DNA of 64,000 bases from Blastocystis sp. Blastoise (lineage: Eukaryota > Sar > Bigyra > Opalinata > Blastocystidae), in assembly GCA_039096225.1 (NCBI GenBank), contig JBBPEB010000021.1, positions 930,001 to 994,000 on the forward strand, in the 5' to 3' direction. The notes below the pieces were generated by a model. That model worked only from the letters and a program-made list of their open reading frames with translations, was not told where the DNA came from and did no database searches. Position 1 is the first letter of the stretch; every line of letters starts with the position of its first letter. The translations under genes were made by a program, and so were the position numbers. Positions 32,802 through 48,333 of this stretch are shown here, piece by piece.

Positions 32802-34638
32802 CAATTACATAACTAATTCTTTATATATAGGTATCAATAATTATATTATATTAATTTTTTCAAAAATTATCTATTCAAATAGATGAAGATAAATTAGATC
32901 AATTACTATTTTTTCTTTACATATGTATTTATTTCATCATTGAATGCATTGATAATATATAGATCAATCAAAAATAGCATTCAAAATAATCTTTTTAACA
33001 AAAAGAGACACAATAACATTCAATTACTTCTTAAGTGTATTATAAAACAAAATAATCTTCTCAAAAGATTATTCAAGTCGTTTTATAATGAGTATATGTG
33101 AAAAATTAGTTTAGTTCAAAATAATAATTCTATTTTTCAAAATTATATTATCAAATGATTCTGCGTAATTTTTTTTTCATATAACCACTATACCCTTTTA
33201 CACAAGAAAATAATCATTTAAATACATTTTTAAGTTGATAAACAATAAATTAAGAATTTATTCTTGTTAAAAAACAAAATTCTTAGAAAATATTACTAGA
33301 ATCATACAAATAATCAATGCAACTATTCAATTATACACCTTTAACGTGATTTAAGACAAGTCATAAAAATGGAGATTCTCAATATTTTATATTTTTTAAC
33401 TAATTGATATTTTAATAACTTTTAAACTTCATTTAAACACTAAATATGTAATATAATATGTTTTTGTCATTTTCGAAATTAGAATATGTATTTCAAATAA
33501 TTTTAGTTTTACTAAAAATCACTTAAAATGAATACACAGAGTTTGTAGACAATAAATAAATTATGAATAAAACTATATATCGATATAAGACTTTTTTTGA
33601 CAAAAAAGTGATTTTTGCATTTGTTTTATAATAAACTATCAACACGACTCCGACTATTCAACTAAAAATATATAAAATATGATTTTTGTTTGTTTATACG
33701 TATATTTGATAATAGTAAGTCCTTGAATACTAGAAAAAGTTCTTGCTGAGTAATTATAAAATACTATTTTGATTTGTTTTTGATATTATTTAAATGAAAA
33801 ACACTATTTGCATGAAAAAATGCTTACTCTATGTATTTCAAGTCTATTTAAAGGTATTAGAAGACTTTAACTTGATTCCAATTATTGCTTTAATTCACTT
33901 TTAAAATGTTTTTACCACTCTCTTTGTCATATTATGATAACAGATTAATAAAAAATCGGGACAAATACATTAAAAAGATAATATTTCATAACATTTTTCG
34001 ACTCTAGACCTTTTTATCTTCATTTTCTTTATTTTATAATTTTATTGAAGATATGTGATAAAACTGATTCTTTAAATAATGATTCAGGCAATCATTCTGG
34101 ATTATATAAATGACTTTTATTCTGGAAATAGAAGTTTCAGAGTCTTCTCTATAAGTCTGTATTGTAACCTATATTTATTTTTTAAAAGACTTATACTTAC
34201 TGAGTGATACTAAAAATAATTTTGACAATTAAGGATAAAAATCACTCTTCCATAGTCAAAACTGATTATAAAATGATATAATGATAAATAACTATATAAT
34301 TCTTTAAAATAAAACAATTTTTGTATTACTTATGATAATTATGATAAATTGAAAATAACAATAACAATATCCATTTTCCTCATAGAAATAAAATTTTTCT
34401 TTCTCTTTTATTCTTAACCATTCATTTTTCTTATGATGAAGATTCTCTATATTTAGTAGATATGAGATTATTCATGTTTATTTTCATTATTTCAGCTATA
34501 TCTTCTAAATTCCTATTACACCCTTTTATAACAAAACAAAATGCTACATGACTTATCACATATTTATTTTATTATATCTTATATGATTAATATGATATAT
34601 TATTAAATTTTATTTTTATTTTATTATATATGATACTA
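32802..34638. other. AT-rich gene-free stretch
   Basis: About 1.8 kb with no frame above background and no skew like its left neighbour. Nothing recognised apart from short A and T tracts. Confidence 0.5.
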
Positions 34639-34699
34639 TTATGATGGTAGGTGTTTGCTGTTTCTTTATATTTTATTTTTTCTACTCTATTCATTCATT

Positions 34700-35350
34700 T
34701 TCTATAGTAGCTGTCTCTGCTTGGTGTTTTGACACTTGCTGGTCTCCTTAAACGTTCTGGTCCTTCTTGTGTGTGGTCGTGGCTCTCTTATAGGTATATA
34801 TATATATTTTCTTTTTATAATTATCTTTATAGATGGGTTCTTTAGGTCTAGAATGGAAGGAATCAATGTTAAAAGAAGGTATATATCATCTATATTATCT
34901 ATTACATATTATATAACTAACCCCACTTTATATTTATATAGCATTAATGTATATATTTATATTTTATTATTCTATATTAATTTACTTTATTATATATTAT
35001 TATATTATATAACTTACTCTATCTTTATATAGGTTTCCAGGGGTTCCGTTGCTGTCGTTGTTGTTAATTGGAGAGAATGGTTTATAAAAAGTATATATAT
35101 ATATTTAATTATATTGTTTTATTCATTATACTATTTATCATATATCTTTTATAGGATGGTTCTTTGTCTTTGATTCCTTGCCTGTCTTGTAATGATTAGA
35201 AAAGGTATATATTTTTTATTTTATTATTATTTTAAAATGTTATATATATATTATTATTAGTAATACTTAACTAATATCATCTCTTTATATAGGTTGCTTA
35301 GGCTTAAATGCAAATTAAAGACTGAAACTGTCCTGGTTGAAATATTATAA
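34700..35350 (+). ncRNA. Candidate spliced non-coding (or micropeptide) transcript
   Basis: Five GC-richer blocks are separated by four intervals with the exact intron signature of this genome. Blocks: about 34700-34793, 34833-34878, 35033-35090, 35155-35204, and 35293 to about 35350. Introns: 34794-34832, 34879-35032, 35091-35154, 35205-35292, each starting GTATAT and ending TATAG. Joined, the blocks do not keep a long frame. The longest start-to-stop is about 21 codons, from ATGGGTTCTTTAGG in block 2 to TAA in block 3. A non-coding RNA, a micropeptide or a decayed gene are the options. Confidence 0.5.
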
Positions 35351-35645
35351 ATTAAATATTATATATATTTTATTATATTATTTATTATATGTTTTATTAT
35401 CTTTTTTTTATATATTTATTATTATTGTTTTCTATTATTTGTTTTTATGATTATTTGATAATATTTAATTTGTTTGTTTTGTTATATCGTTTATTATTAC
35501 ACCACAAAAAGAATAAAAAAAGCCAATAAATGAAAAAATAGAGAATATTTAAAACCATTTTTATTCGCCAATTATTGTTTTAAGGTGCGTCATACTTTTG
35601 CACTGCTTTTCGATTTTATAAAATCACTGAAACTCTGACAAAAAA
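35351..35645. other. AT-rich flank of the tandem repeat
   Basis: No gene seen. Contains one GCACTGCTTTTCG near 35609 that may be a decayed fourth copy of the downstream repeat. Confidence 0.4.
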
Positions 35646-35853
35646 TTTCACTGCTCACCACTGGGGAAACCAAAGCAAAAAAGTCGTTGGACCTTTTGTC
35701 AGCTACCCTTTAAAATTTTTTCACTGCTCCACCACTGGGGAAACCAAACAGAAAAATCAAATAACCTTTTGTCAGCTACATATTTAAAAATTTTCACTGC
35801 TCACCACTGGGGAAACCAAAACAAAAAAGTCGTTGGACCTTTTGACAGAAACC
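35646..35853. repeat. ~72-bp tandem repeat, three copies, GC-richer than surroundings
   Basis: Copies start at 35646, 35719 and 35791 with TTTCACTGCTC. Each contains CCACTGGGGAAACCAAA and ends near ACCTTTTGTCAG. Copies 1 and 3 share AAAAAAGTCGTTGGACC; copy 2 has drifted there. No open frame spans it. Function unknown. Confidence 0.9.
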
Positions 35854-36359
35854 TGAAAAAATGTCCATAGTGATTATGTATTCCAAATAAATTATTATTG
35901 TTTAAGATTTTGATTTTTGTTTAGTCTCAATTTAAAATAGAATAATAAAAAATGGGTTTGAAAAAATATATATTAGTGATTAATCAGCGTGTAAGTTGAG
36001 TATTTGTTATACTTAATGCTCTTAGATGATTGAATAAATACGTATATGTATAGTGGATATCATGTTAACGTAGAAAACAAAATGAATAGACAATAACAAG
36101 TATATGTATACTTCAATATTACAGAATAAAAAAATAAAAATAAAAGAATCAAAAAAATTAAAACTAAGACGAATAGTGAAGTATTATCAAATAAATAAAT
36201 AAGGTTATGTATAATAAACCCCTATATATATAAAGGAAAGATAAGAAATAAAAATCAAGAAACAAAAAAATAGTGTTATATTAATAAGAAAAAAAGATTA
36301 AAAATTTTATGTATTTGTATTGTGTATATGTAAATATAACATTAATATGGATATATATA
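35854..36359. other. Intergenic region
   Basis: AT-rich 3' flank of the DCD-domain gene. No feature recognised. Confidence 0.45.
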
Positions 36360-36401
36360 TTAATTATCAGTCATATCTATATCACAATGTATAGTATCTT
36401 G

Positions 36402-36450
<49 letters not shown>

Positions 36451-39276
36451 GATTGATTAGTTGTAGAAGGAATAAATGAATTAGAATTGATGGATGAAGA
36501 GGAAGAGAAAGTAGATATATTTTGTGAGGTAGATATAGGAACAGAAGAAGGAATAGGAATAGGAATAGAAGAAGAAGAAGGAATAGGAACAGAAGAAGGA
36601 ATAGGAATAGGAATAGAAGAAGAAGAAGGAATAGGAATAGAAGAAGGAGGAATAGGAATAGAAGAAGAAGAAGGAATAGGAATAGAAGAAGAAGAAGAAG
36701 AAGAAGGCATAGGAATAGAAGAAGAAGAAGGAATAGAAGAAGAAGAAGATTTTGATTGTTCTATTGCTGTACTTTCATATAAATTAATTAGTTTTTCAAC
36801 TTGATCTGAATCCAATGGACTTTCAAAAACATTTTTATTATACTATAAGAAAAAGTATTAGTATTATATAGTTAATTATGAATTTTATAAATAAAAAAAA
36901 TATATATATTAAGTATATATATAAATATTTAATATATAGCTAAATAAATAAATAAATAAATTACTTAATTATACATAATAAAATGAATTAATATATATAC
37001 ATAATGTAGGATTCCTCTAATTTGGTTTTCATGTAGTGCTGGATATTTCTTTACGAGAACAACTTCAACTTGGGCACCGAAATAAGTATGAGGATTATTA
37101 TTGACATTTATATTATTGGGATTAATAGGCCAACTAGAATATATATAGTTATTATATGTATTATATGTATTATAGTATATATAATTAACAAAAGAAAATG
37201 AAATAATTAATAATTAATACGCATTCTATAAAAATATAACTATTCATAATTTTGCATATATACTATAATAATATTAATACTAAGAATATTACTCTTTATA
37301 TATATATATATATATATATACGGGTAGCACCAGGCATCACTATGTATATAAAGCGAAGGAGATTCTTTGGCTTGAAAACATCCATATAACTGCCTAGTGG
37401 TCTTATTAAATAAGAAGAGCTTCGTATCCATGGGATTCTATATATATATATTATTATTCTTATTATTCTTATTAATCGAATTAAATAAAATATCCAATAT
37501 TTATTTATGAGAAAATCAAATAGAAAAATTATATATATATATATATATATATAATACATACAATAATACGTTGAATCATATTAATATAAGGAGTTGGCGC
37601 GCCAAATAAATGGCGCTCAAGGCATTCCCTGAATGTATGTTCTGAAGATATAAATATATAGCCATTATATATCTTGGTAGGCTATATAGAATAATATAGT
37701 AGAATAGAGTATACTAAATAATGAATAATTTATATATATAATAATATATAAAAATATAATATAATATAATATAATATACATCAACTTCATGAGGATAAAC
37801 TTTTAATGTTTTCTTTGATAACCGCGGTAATTCCATCTTATGACTTGTATGTAATTTTGGCACTTTATATTGAGGATTTGCGAGAGTTTCTTTAAGGGCA
37901 TCCTATAATAATAATAATATACATAATTATAATAATATACATAATTATAATAATATACATAATTATAATAATATGAAGAAGAAGAAAACAAAACAATTAG
38001 AGAAATAAAAAAAAACGAAATAATAAATAAATTAAATGATTACTATAAATATAACCAAGTATTTTATCAGTTAAATTAATATATATATATATACATGAAT
38101 CTTTTGATTAATCACTTCATCTAAGATATCAGATTTTGTTAATTTCTGAATAAGTTTATTTTGTATAATATTAGAATCTATATAGTATATATTAATTATT
38201 ATATTATATAATATGTAACAAGAGATGACAAATATATAATAAACATAATAATAATAAATATAATAATAAAAAAAATAATAAACATACTAATTCCAAGTTC
38301 TTTTTCAATTCCATTCTTAATAGTTTGATTAAGTGTTTGTTCTTCTTTTACTTCTTTTATAAATTCAGCATCTACTTCTACTTCTCCTTCTTCAGATATA
38401 TCATCATCCTCTATATATATATATAATATATATATAGTACACAAAAAACATTTATATAATATACAAAAAATTTATAAATATACAAAAAATTTATATATAA
38501 TACATAATATTTATATAATAACATAATATTTATATAATATACATAATATTTATATAATATACATAACATTTATCTAATATACATCACTTTTAAATATGAA
38601 ATATATATATATATATACCATTTAAAGAATGAGAGGACTTGGTCTGTTTATTAATATCCCTATATATATAATTACATATATATATAAATAACATATATAC
38701 TGTTCTTTCATTTGTGATTTCTTAATAAAATCTTCAGGGTGATCTTCTTTATATTGTTTAAGAATAATCATTAAGGAACTAGGATCTGATGAATATAAAA
38801 AATTCACAAAATTCTATATATATAAATTATTTAAAAAATGTGAAAAATATATACTTTGAGTGCATTATTATTCATTTCTGATGTAATACTTTCAAAGGTG
38901 GCTTCTTCTTGCTCTTCCTGTATTGGTTCATCAATGATAGGTACTAAAATAGAATTATTAGGTAATAAACATAATGAATTACAAATACATACCACTGTCT
39001 ATGCAATCCAGTTGCTTTTGTTTCTTGTATTCATCGACAGTAAGAATCATATCTTTTATAATATCTTTATCACACAGAATACAAGAAAAAGTTGAATTAT
39101 CATCTAGGTTGTTTGTCTTCATCCATCTATCGTAACAAGACTTGCATCTAAAGTAAAATGACGAGAATAAAGAAAAAACAAATAAAAATGTACATTTTGT
39201 TAGTACAACAGGTCACAACGTAGTCTGTAGAACTCAACCTACATATCGCACAAGATGGCACATCGTCGTTACTCAT
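36360..39276 (-). CDS. DCD-domain protein with N-terminal zinc-finger-like cysteines
   Basis: About 12 minus-strand exons from MSNDDVPSCAIC (ATG at 39276). The N-terminus has paired cysteines (CAIC, CKSC, CILC) suggestive of a degenerate RING/treble-clef finger, then acidic helical segments (SEEGEVEVDAEFIKEVKEEQ). The central region has a clear DCD (development and cell death) domain: GYIFISSEHTFRECLERHLF, GAPTPYINMIQ, MDTKLFLFNKTTRQLYGCFQ and SLYIHSDAW, continuing through YFGAQVEVVLVKKYPALHEN. The C-terminus is a long low-complexity tail of SSSIPIP repeats, an N-run and TIHCDIDMTDN. DCD proteins were described in plants in stress and cell-death responses; their biochemistry is poorly known. 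The start is 266 bp from that of the divergent gene at 39542. Confidence 0.8.
36525..36760 (-). repeat. Coding SSSSIPIP repeats
   Basis: GGAATAGGAATAGAAGAAGA-type units on the plus strand encode repeated SSSSIPIP on the minus strand, about ten irregular copies in frame within the DCD-gene tail. Confidence 0.9.
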
Positions 39277-39541
39277 AGAGAATATATATGATTTGAAAAC
39301 GGTAGATTTAAATAAATAAAATGATCCTATATAATCTAGAATAATATCATTCGTATACTTGTGAAAAACAAATATTCCGTGGGAGAAATGTTTTCAAAAA
39401 AAATTCACAAAATTTAAAAATGGCTCACGACAAGAGAGATTTACGCGATTAAAAGTCCAGTTTTGAATATTTATTATTCTTTAATTATCACCTTAATTCA
39501 TTATTTGATTTCTACATGTTTTGGTGTGAAAAGAGTATTCG

Positions 39542-40393
39542 ATGAGTCTGAACTATTATGAACTATTTGAAAATGCGCTGAACACAAATCCACAACAATT
39601 TTGTATGTTTTGTGCTATATTTATTGATTTATGTAGTTCCTACAAGTATATTACAACAATATATGAATGAAATGTACACAAAGAAAGACCAACTATCTAA
39701 AACAGATATGAATACTCTCGTATTGTTTTCAGAAGTACTTATCAATTATCCATATGATATCCGATATCATGTCGTAGTCTATGTATATAGATATGCTGTT
39801 ATTATTTAGATATTAATAATAATTATTATTTCAATGAGCTAAGAATACTCTATTTAGGAATTTTATCTTTATTGTAGTTTGAACAGTTCTCGAACATTGT
39901 TAAATATATTTTTATCTATGTTTTGCACGTTCTCTGCAGAGCGAATTTCCTATTTTGAAGATTTAGTTAAACATATTGGAGAAAATATATTATTATATTT
40001 AGATGTATGTGAATTTAATCTTGATACTCTTCTTACCTTTTGTTTTCCTTATATAAATGAAGAAGATCTATATAATATGGCATTATACTCTAAAAAGAAT
40101 GTTCGAATTCATGTATATTTTTGTTTATTTGTTTTATTTATTATTATTTTTTTATTTAATTTTTTTTTATTGTATTATTCATTTATTTTTTATAATATTA
40201 TATATAATATTTTTTGTATATAATGTTATATATATATAAATAGGTAATAAGAAGAATATCAAAATTGGATCTTCAATCGATATATACTTTTTTTTCGGAA
40301 TACGTATATTGATAAAAATTATTTATATGAAACTATATGATAATATATTTATAGAATTTTGTGGTATTACAGTTATTTCTTGATAGAGATGAA

Positions 40394-40431
<38 letters not shown>

Positions 40432-41100
40432 TATTATTTCTCTATAATTTTATTCTTCTCTTTTTTAAACATATCTATATATATAGTTGTTTAATGAATG
40501 TTTAAATATGTTAACAACAATATTGCCACTTCTTAGTTTAACTTTATTAAATGATTTCATTTCTCAACTTATTAATAAACTCTCGAATAGTTCAGAATCT
40601 ATTCTTGTTATTCATTTTATACAAATACTAAAAACTATTATTATGTATATACATATATTCATCGTATATATTATTATATAACATTATAACTTGTATACTC
40701 AAATAATGTAGTCTATACATATTCATATATTATTATCTAATTATAATTTACATTCTAAAATGATATCGTTTATACATTTATATTATTTCAGCTATTATAT
40801 ATATATCTAGTTCTTATCCTTATTTTTTAAAGCCAAATTATATATCACTTCTTTTAGATTATTCAGAAATTAACGAATTAAGGTATTTTATTTATATAAA
40901 TAAATCAATAGTGATTCATAGAAGCATTCTTATATATATATATATATATTTAACAATCAAATATTTTTTTTTTCTTTCTTTATAGACCTGTAGTGTTAGA
41001 CTTTTTTAAATCTGTTCCTTTGTTTACCAAATTTATCTTCTCCCAAATTCATTTATATTATTCTGATTGCACTATTGACCAGTTTCATTGGCTGAGCTAG
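39542..41100 (+). CDS. Unrecognised alpha-helical (HEAT-like) protein
   Basis: Roughly nine or ten exons start MSLNYYELFENALNTNPQQF. Joins include AAT CCA CAA CAA TTT T with TT CCT ACA, and the join at 39782/39858 giving VVVY-EFYLYCSLN. The body is a series of amphipathic helices (MNTLVLFSEVLINYPYDIRY, FNECLNMLTTILPLLSLTLL, LINKLSNSSESILVIHFIQI), like a solenoid repeat protein. It ends CTIDQFHWLS at TAG 41098-41100. A 43-bp intron at about 40799-40841 is needed to keep frame. I do not recognise the family. It is divergent from the DCD gene. Confidence 0.65.
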
Positions 41101-41482
41101 TACTCCACTTTCTAATCAAAAATAAGTTTTTCTTATTCATCTTGGTATCACTTCAATAAAGATAAAAATACAATCAAAAATAATTTCCTTTTTCTCTTTT
41201 TCTCTTTTCTATCACATTACCTTTTAAGCTTGTATATAACTTGTATATTCATTTGTTCGTCAGAATAACTATTTTTACATAGTAAACAAACATCTAAAAC
41301 AAGACCAACGAAACCATTCATTTCATTGGTTCATTTCCTTTTCTCTAACGCCATTACTGAATAATATAATTGTTTCCCCTACAAAACAAAGATAACCGTG
41401 AATATCTATGTTGACTGTTTGATAATGAAGTGAATGTATTCCTATCCAAGTCCATTGTTGTTTTTCTTTTGTGTGTTATTAA
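41101..41482. promoter_or_regulatory. Intergenic region upstream of glycerol kinase
   Basis: About 380 bp separating the helical-protein stop codon from the glycerol kinase start. Less AT-biased than introns; no specific element identified. Confidence 0.4.
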
Positions 41483-44789
<3,307 letters not shown>

Positions 44790-45077
44790 TAACAATTATT
44801 TATGAATATAAATATTTATAATAAATTGAGATTTATAATATGTATTCTTTCTACTTTTTTCAATTGTTGTTTATTATGTATTTTCTTGTCTTACTTATTA
44901 TTAGAATCTCATTAGCATTTCAATATTCTATTCATTTTCGTTTCGTTTGTATATAAACTGATTTATGACATAATCATTCAATCAATCACTATTAATATAT
45001 TTGTTTATACAAATCAATATCAATATAATAATTCTGTTAACAAAACAGCAGAGAAAACAAACAATTAAAACAACTAT

Positions 45078-45238
45078 TTAAGGTATAACTTTGATAATAA
45101 GAGAACAATTATCACATTCAATTAATTCGATTCCTTCATCTATATCTTGTTGGGTAATCTATATTATATGATTTGTTTACTTTAAAAAAAGTTTCTTATA
45201 AAGAATAAGAAAGATTTTTATCAAGAAAATATCTTAAG

Positions 45239-45272
<34 letters not shown>

Positions 45273-45638
45273 TTACTTCATAGGTACCACCACATCTGCA
45301 ATTAAATACATAATTCTCACCATCAAAAGAAAACTCATCAAGTTTGATTTCATCACTAATTCCAATATCATTTATATTTGCTGAAAATATAAAATAATTA
45401 CAAAAATATAATATATATGAATATAAAATCAAAAAGATTTACAAAAAAAAGTTTGATCATATTGTTCTCTTTTTTTTGTATCACTCAGCGTCTGCCACGC
45501 TTCCTGAATATCACTAAATAATGATTCGTCGTGTGACTTGTCTGGATGATATACTAATGCTAGTTTACGATATGCTTTCTTTATATCATCAAATGAAGCT
45601 GTATTTTCAACTCCAAGAATTAAATAATAGTTTTTCAT
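45078..45638 (-). CDS. DPH4: Diphthamide biosynthesis protein 4 (DNAJC24/Jjj3), J-domain plus CSL zinc finger
   Basis: Three exons. The first (ATG 45638) is a J domain: MKNYYLILGVENTASFDDIK, then KKAYRKLALVYHPDKSHDES with the HPD motif and SDIQEAWQTLSDTKKREQYD. After NINDIGISDEIKLDEFSFD comes the DPH-type (CSL) zinc ribbon: YVFNCRCGGTYE, then the last exon ITQQDIDEGIELIECDNCSL, with the CxC and CxxC ligands. This architecture and order is that of Dph4, which donates electrons/iron and chaperones the first steps of diphthamide formation on elongation factor 2. Length (about 150 residues) is normal. Its start is 105 bp from the divergent She9-like gene. Confidence 0.93.
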
Positions 45639-45743
45639 TTTACGCAAAAATTAACAAAATAAATCTAGAAAATAATTTCAAAAATTATATTCGTGTCACT
45701 TTACTATATATATATTGTTTTTATTGATAGAAATTTAATTTTT
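45639..45743. promoter_or_regulatory. 105-bp bidirectional promoter region
   Basis: Only 105 bp separate the ATGs of DPH4 (-) and the She9-like gene (+). Transcription start sites must be very close, or a promoter must lie within a coding exon. No motif identified. Confidence 0.55.
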
Positions 45744-47614
45744 ATGTTCAACAGAGGTACGTGGAGACTTCTGAACTTCTCAAAAGAAATTTTGAAAGGT
45801 AATGAATTAACTGGTTTTATTAATTATTGTTTTTCATAGATAATAATGCATTAGCAAGATCCGTGTCCTATAAAAAACTATTTGATATAAAAAACTTTAG
45901 ATTGGATGATATTACAAAGCAAGAATTGGAGCATTTAAAATGTTTAGTGAAAGATTATATAAATACTTTTACAGAATTTGATGAAATTCAACAGTTGAAG
46001 AAGGTGACATCAAATAGCGAGCAGAAAGTAACGGAGACAATGTCTCGTGTGCATCATGTTAAAAAAGAAATAGAAGTAAGATATTCTTATATACAGAATT
46101 TTATTATATTCCTTTTTTTAGGAAACTAAGAAGAAATTACATGATATTACATATGATTATAATCACTACTTAAATAAGGTAGAAAGAACAGATGAGGACA
46201 ATATAAAATTAGAACAATTAACAAACACAAGAGCTCAATATAGAAAACATGTCAATGATTTACGTCAAGATTATGCTGGGTATATATATATATATATGTA
46301 TTTATTATTTGATTGAATATTTGTACTTATTTTATTATATATATAAATATTTGATTGAATATTTAAAAATTTTTTTATTTTATATATATATGTATTATAG
46401 AATTCTTCTTGAATATATATACATATTAGTTATCTATACTTGATAATAAATATTTATATATATATGATTATAAATATAGGAAAATGAAGTTACAAAGTGC
46501 TTATTTGATTGGATATCAGACTAATTTAACTAAATTAAGTGAGAAAGAAACTTCGTGGGAATGGAAAACAAACCTTAAAGGTAGGGTAACCTATATTTTT
46601 TATAGATGGTCTACTATACTCTTTGATATATATTTAAATGAATATTTTACATTTTATTATGATCATTATATATATATATAACATGTTTAGAGTTATTTAT
46701 ATCTGTGAATTATATATAAATATATATAATATTATGTATGAATAGGTTGGGGTATATATGCGTTAACTATAATGATAAACATGATTATTTCATTTTATTC
46801 ACGAAAACGGTTTATGAAACTACGAGCATCTAATGATATTACTGAAGTATATATATATATATGTTGTTTTATATTATATATATATTTTTTAGTTTATATT
46901 ATTATATATATAGTATATAATAATATATAATATATAATATAATATATAATATAATACATAATATATAATATATAATATATAGAAAGAACTAAAAGATAAA
47001 TATTTTATTATAAATTTAGTATCTGAGTTGAGTAAATATTATGAAAAAATAAATGAATTAGATTCATTAGGAATTGTATATATGTATTATTTGTTGATTT
47101 CTTTTAAAATAATATATTCATATTTATAATATCACTCACTCTCTTCTATTTTAGTTTTTGATCAATTATACCTATATATTATATAGGATGAAGATCTATA
47201 TAAAGCAACAAATGAATCGCTACAGTTATTAACAGAAGATATTCCTCCAACGAATATATCGACATTACATGAGAATAAACAAGAGAATTCTTCTTCTTCT
47301 TCTTCTTCTACTTCTTCTATTGTGACTAAATCTTCTATGGAATCAACTTCTGAAAATATAAAAGAATCTTCAAAAACACAATATATAAACAATCAATCTA
47401 ACTTGAAACAAGGTATATATATATATAATGTTTTCTTTTCATTATTATACTACCATATAGTATCTATTCTATTCATGATTCTATAGAAACTCCAACTACA
47501 CTAGAATCAATAGAAACAGAAGTACAAGAGTCTGAATGGATATTCCCATCATCTTCTACCTTATATATACCATTAATTATTGTTATTGCTCAAATATTTG
47601 GATTTGTATTATAA
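45744..47614 (+). CDS. She9/Mdm33-like mitochondrial inner membrane protein
   Basis: About eight exons; start MFNRGTWRLLNFSKEILKDN resembles a mitochondrial presequence. A coiled coil follows (FDEIQQLKKVTSNSEQKVTE, SRVHHVKKEIEETKKKLHDI, RTDEDNIKLEQLTNTRAQYR). Then KETSWEWKTNLKGWGIYALT leads into a hydrophobic segment (YALTIMINMIISFYSRKRF), matching the She9/Mdm33 pattern of a tryptophan-containing junction before the first membrane helix. After a polar S/T/N-rich loop, a C-terminal hydrophobic end (LYIPLIIVIAQIFGFVL) provides the second membrane segment. Mdm33 family proteins shape inner membrane morphology and fission. The family call rests on pattern and topology; a generic coiled-coil membrane protein is the alternative. 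Confidence 0.7.
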
Positions 47615-48333
47615 TATTATTCCTTTAGATACAATATTATTATTTTTTTCCACTTTTTTCCTTTTTTTTATTATATAAATACTATACTATTTTGTTTGGT
47701 TTTTCAGATATTTATGTCTACACTTATATATACTCAAATATCATGAATTAACGCTTCTTTAATCAGAAAAAAATTATTGACAACTAATATTAATTTAGCA
47801 TTTTCATGAATAGCATCATTCCACTATCTATGCCCATATAATTATTCATCAAAACAGTCAATATATCACACATTAGTCACTTTTTTTTGGTTTCTATAAA
47901 CTCAATTAAAATGAAATAATATTTATCAATATATGATAATAAGAATCTATTATACAAAAGCTCATTTTATCAAATCATTATTGAATACGACATCATATAA
48001 TGTTGACATGATGATTAAGAGAAAAATGAATGGGCCCATAAGAAGATAAATTAGGTCTTTCATTTGGAAATACCTGCAAAGTCAATAGACTTCTTGAATA
48101 ACTATTGGGTCTAGTTCTTTTTTTGATTGTAACTGATGGATTATTGGTTATAATAAATGCAAATGATTGCAGTTTCCACTCTTCTGTCTGATCACCATAC
48201 TATTCCATAATCACTATACATGAAATCGTCCTAAATTCATCACTATACGTTTTAGCTTTATTCAAAAAAATTGACACAGAATTATCATAATTTATTGTTT
48301 TTCCTATCTTATTTCGAAATCTTTCTATTAGAG
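47615..48333. other. Intergenic region
   Basis: About 700 bp without a gene, moderately less AT-rich than introns. Presumed 3' flank of the She9-like gene and promoter of the secreted protein gene. Confidence 0.45.

Noticed and set aside
32733..34638. Nuclear mitochondrial DNA insertion spanning the region
   Set aside because: Apart from the tRNA-like fold no organellar gene could be recognised, so the wider claim is not supported.
35646..35853. 5S rRNA or snRNA tandem genes
   Set aside because: The 72-bp unit is too short, and no 5S internal control region or snRNA hallmark was recognised.
36487..36804. Plus-strand frame of repeated GIGIEEEE
   Set aside because: Exact antisense of the SSSSIPIP repeats in the DCD-protein tail.
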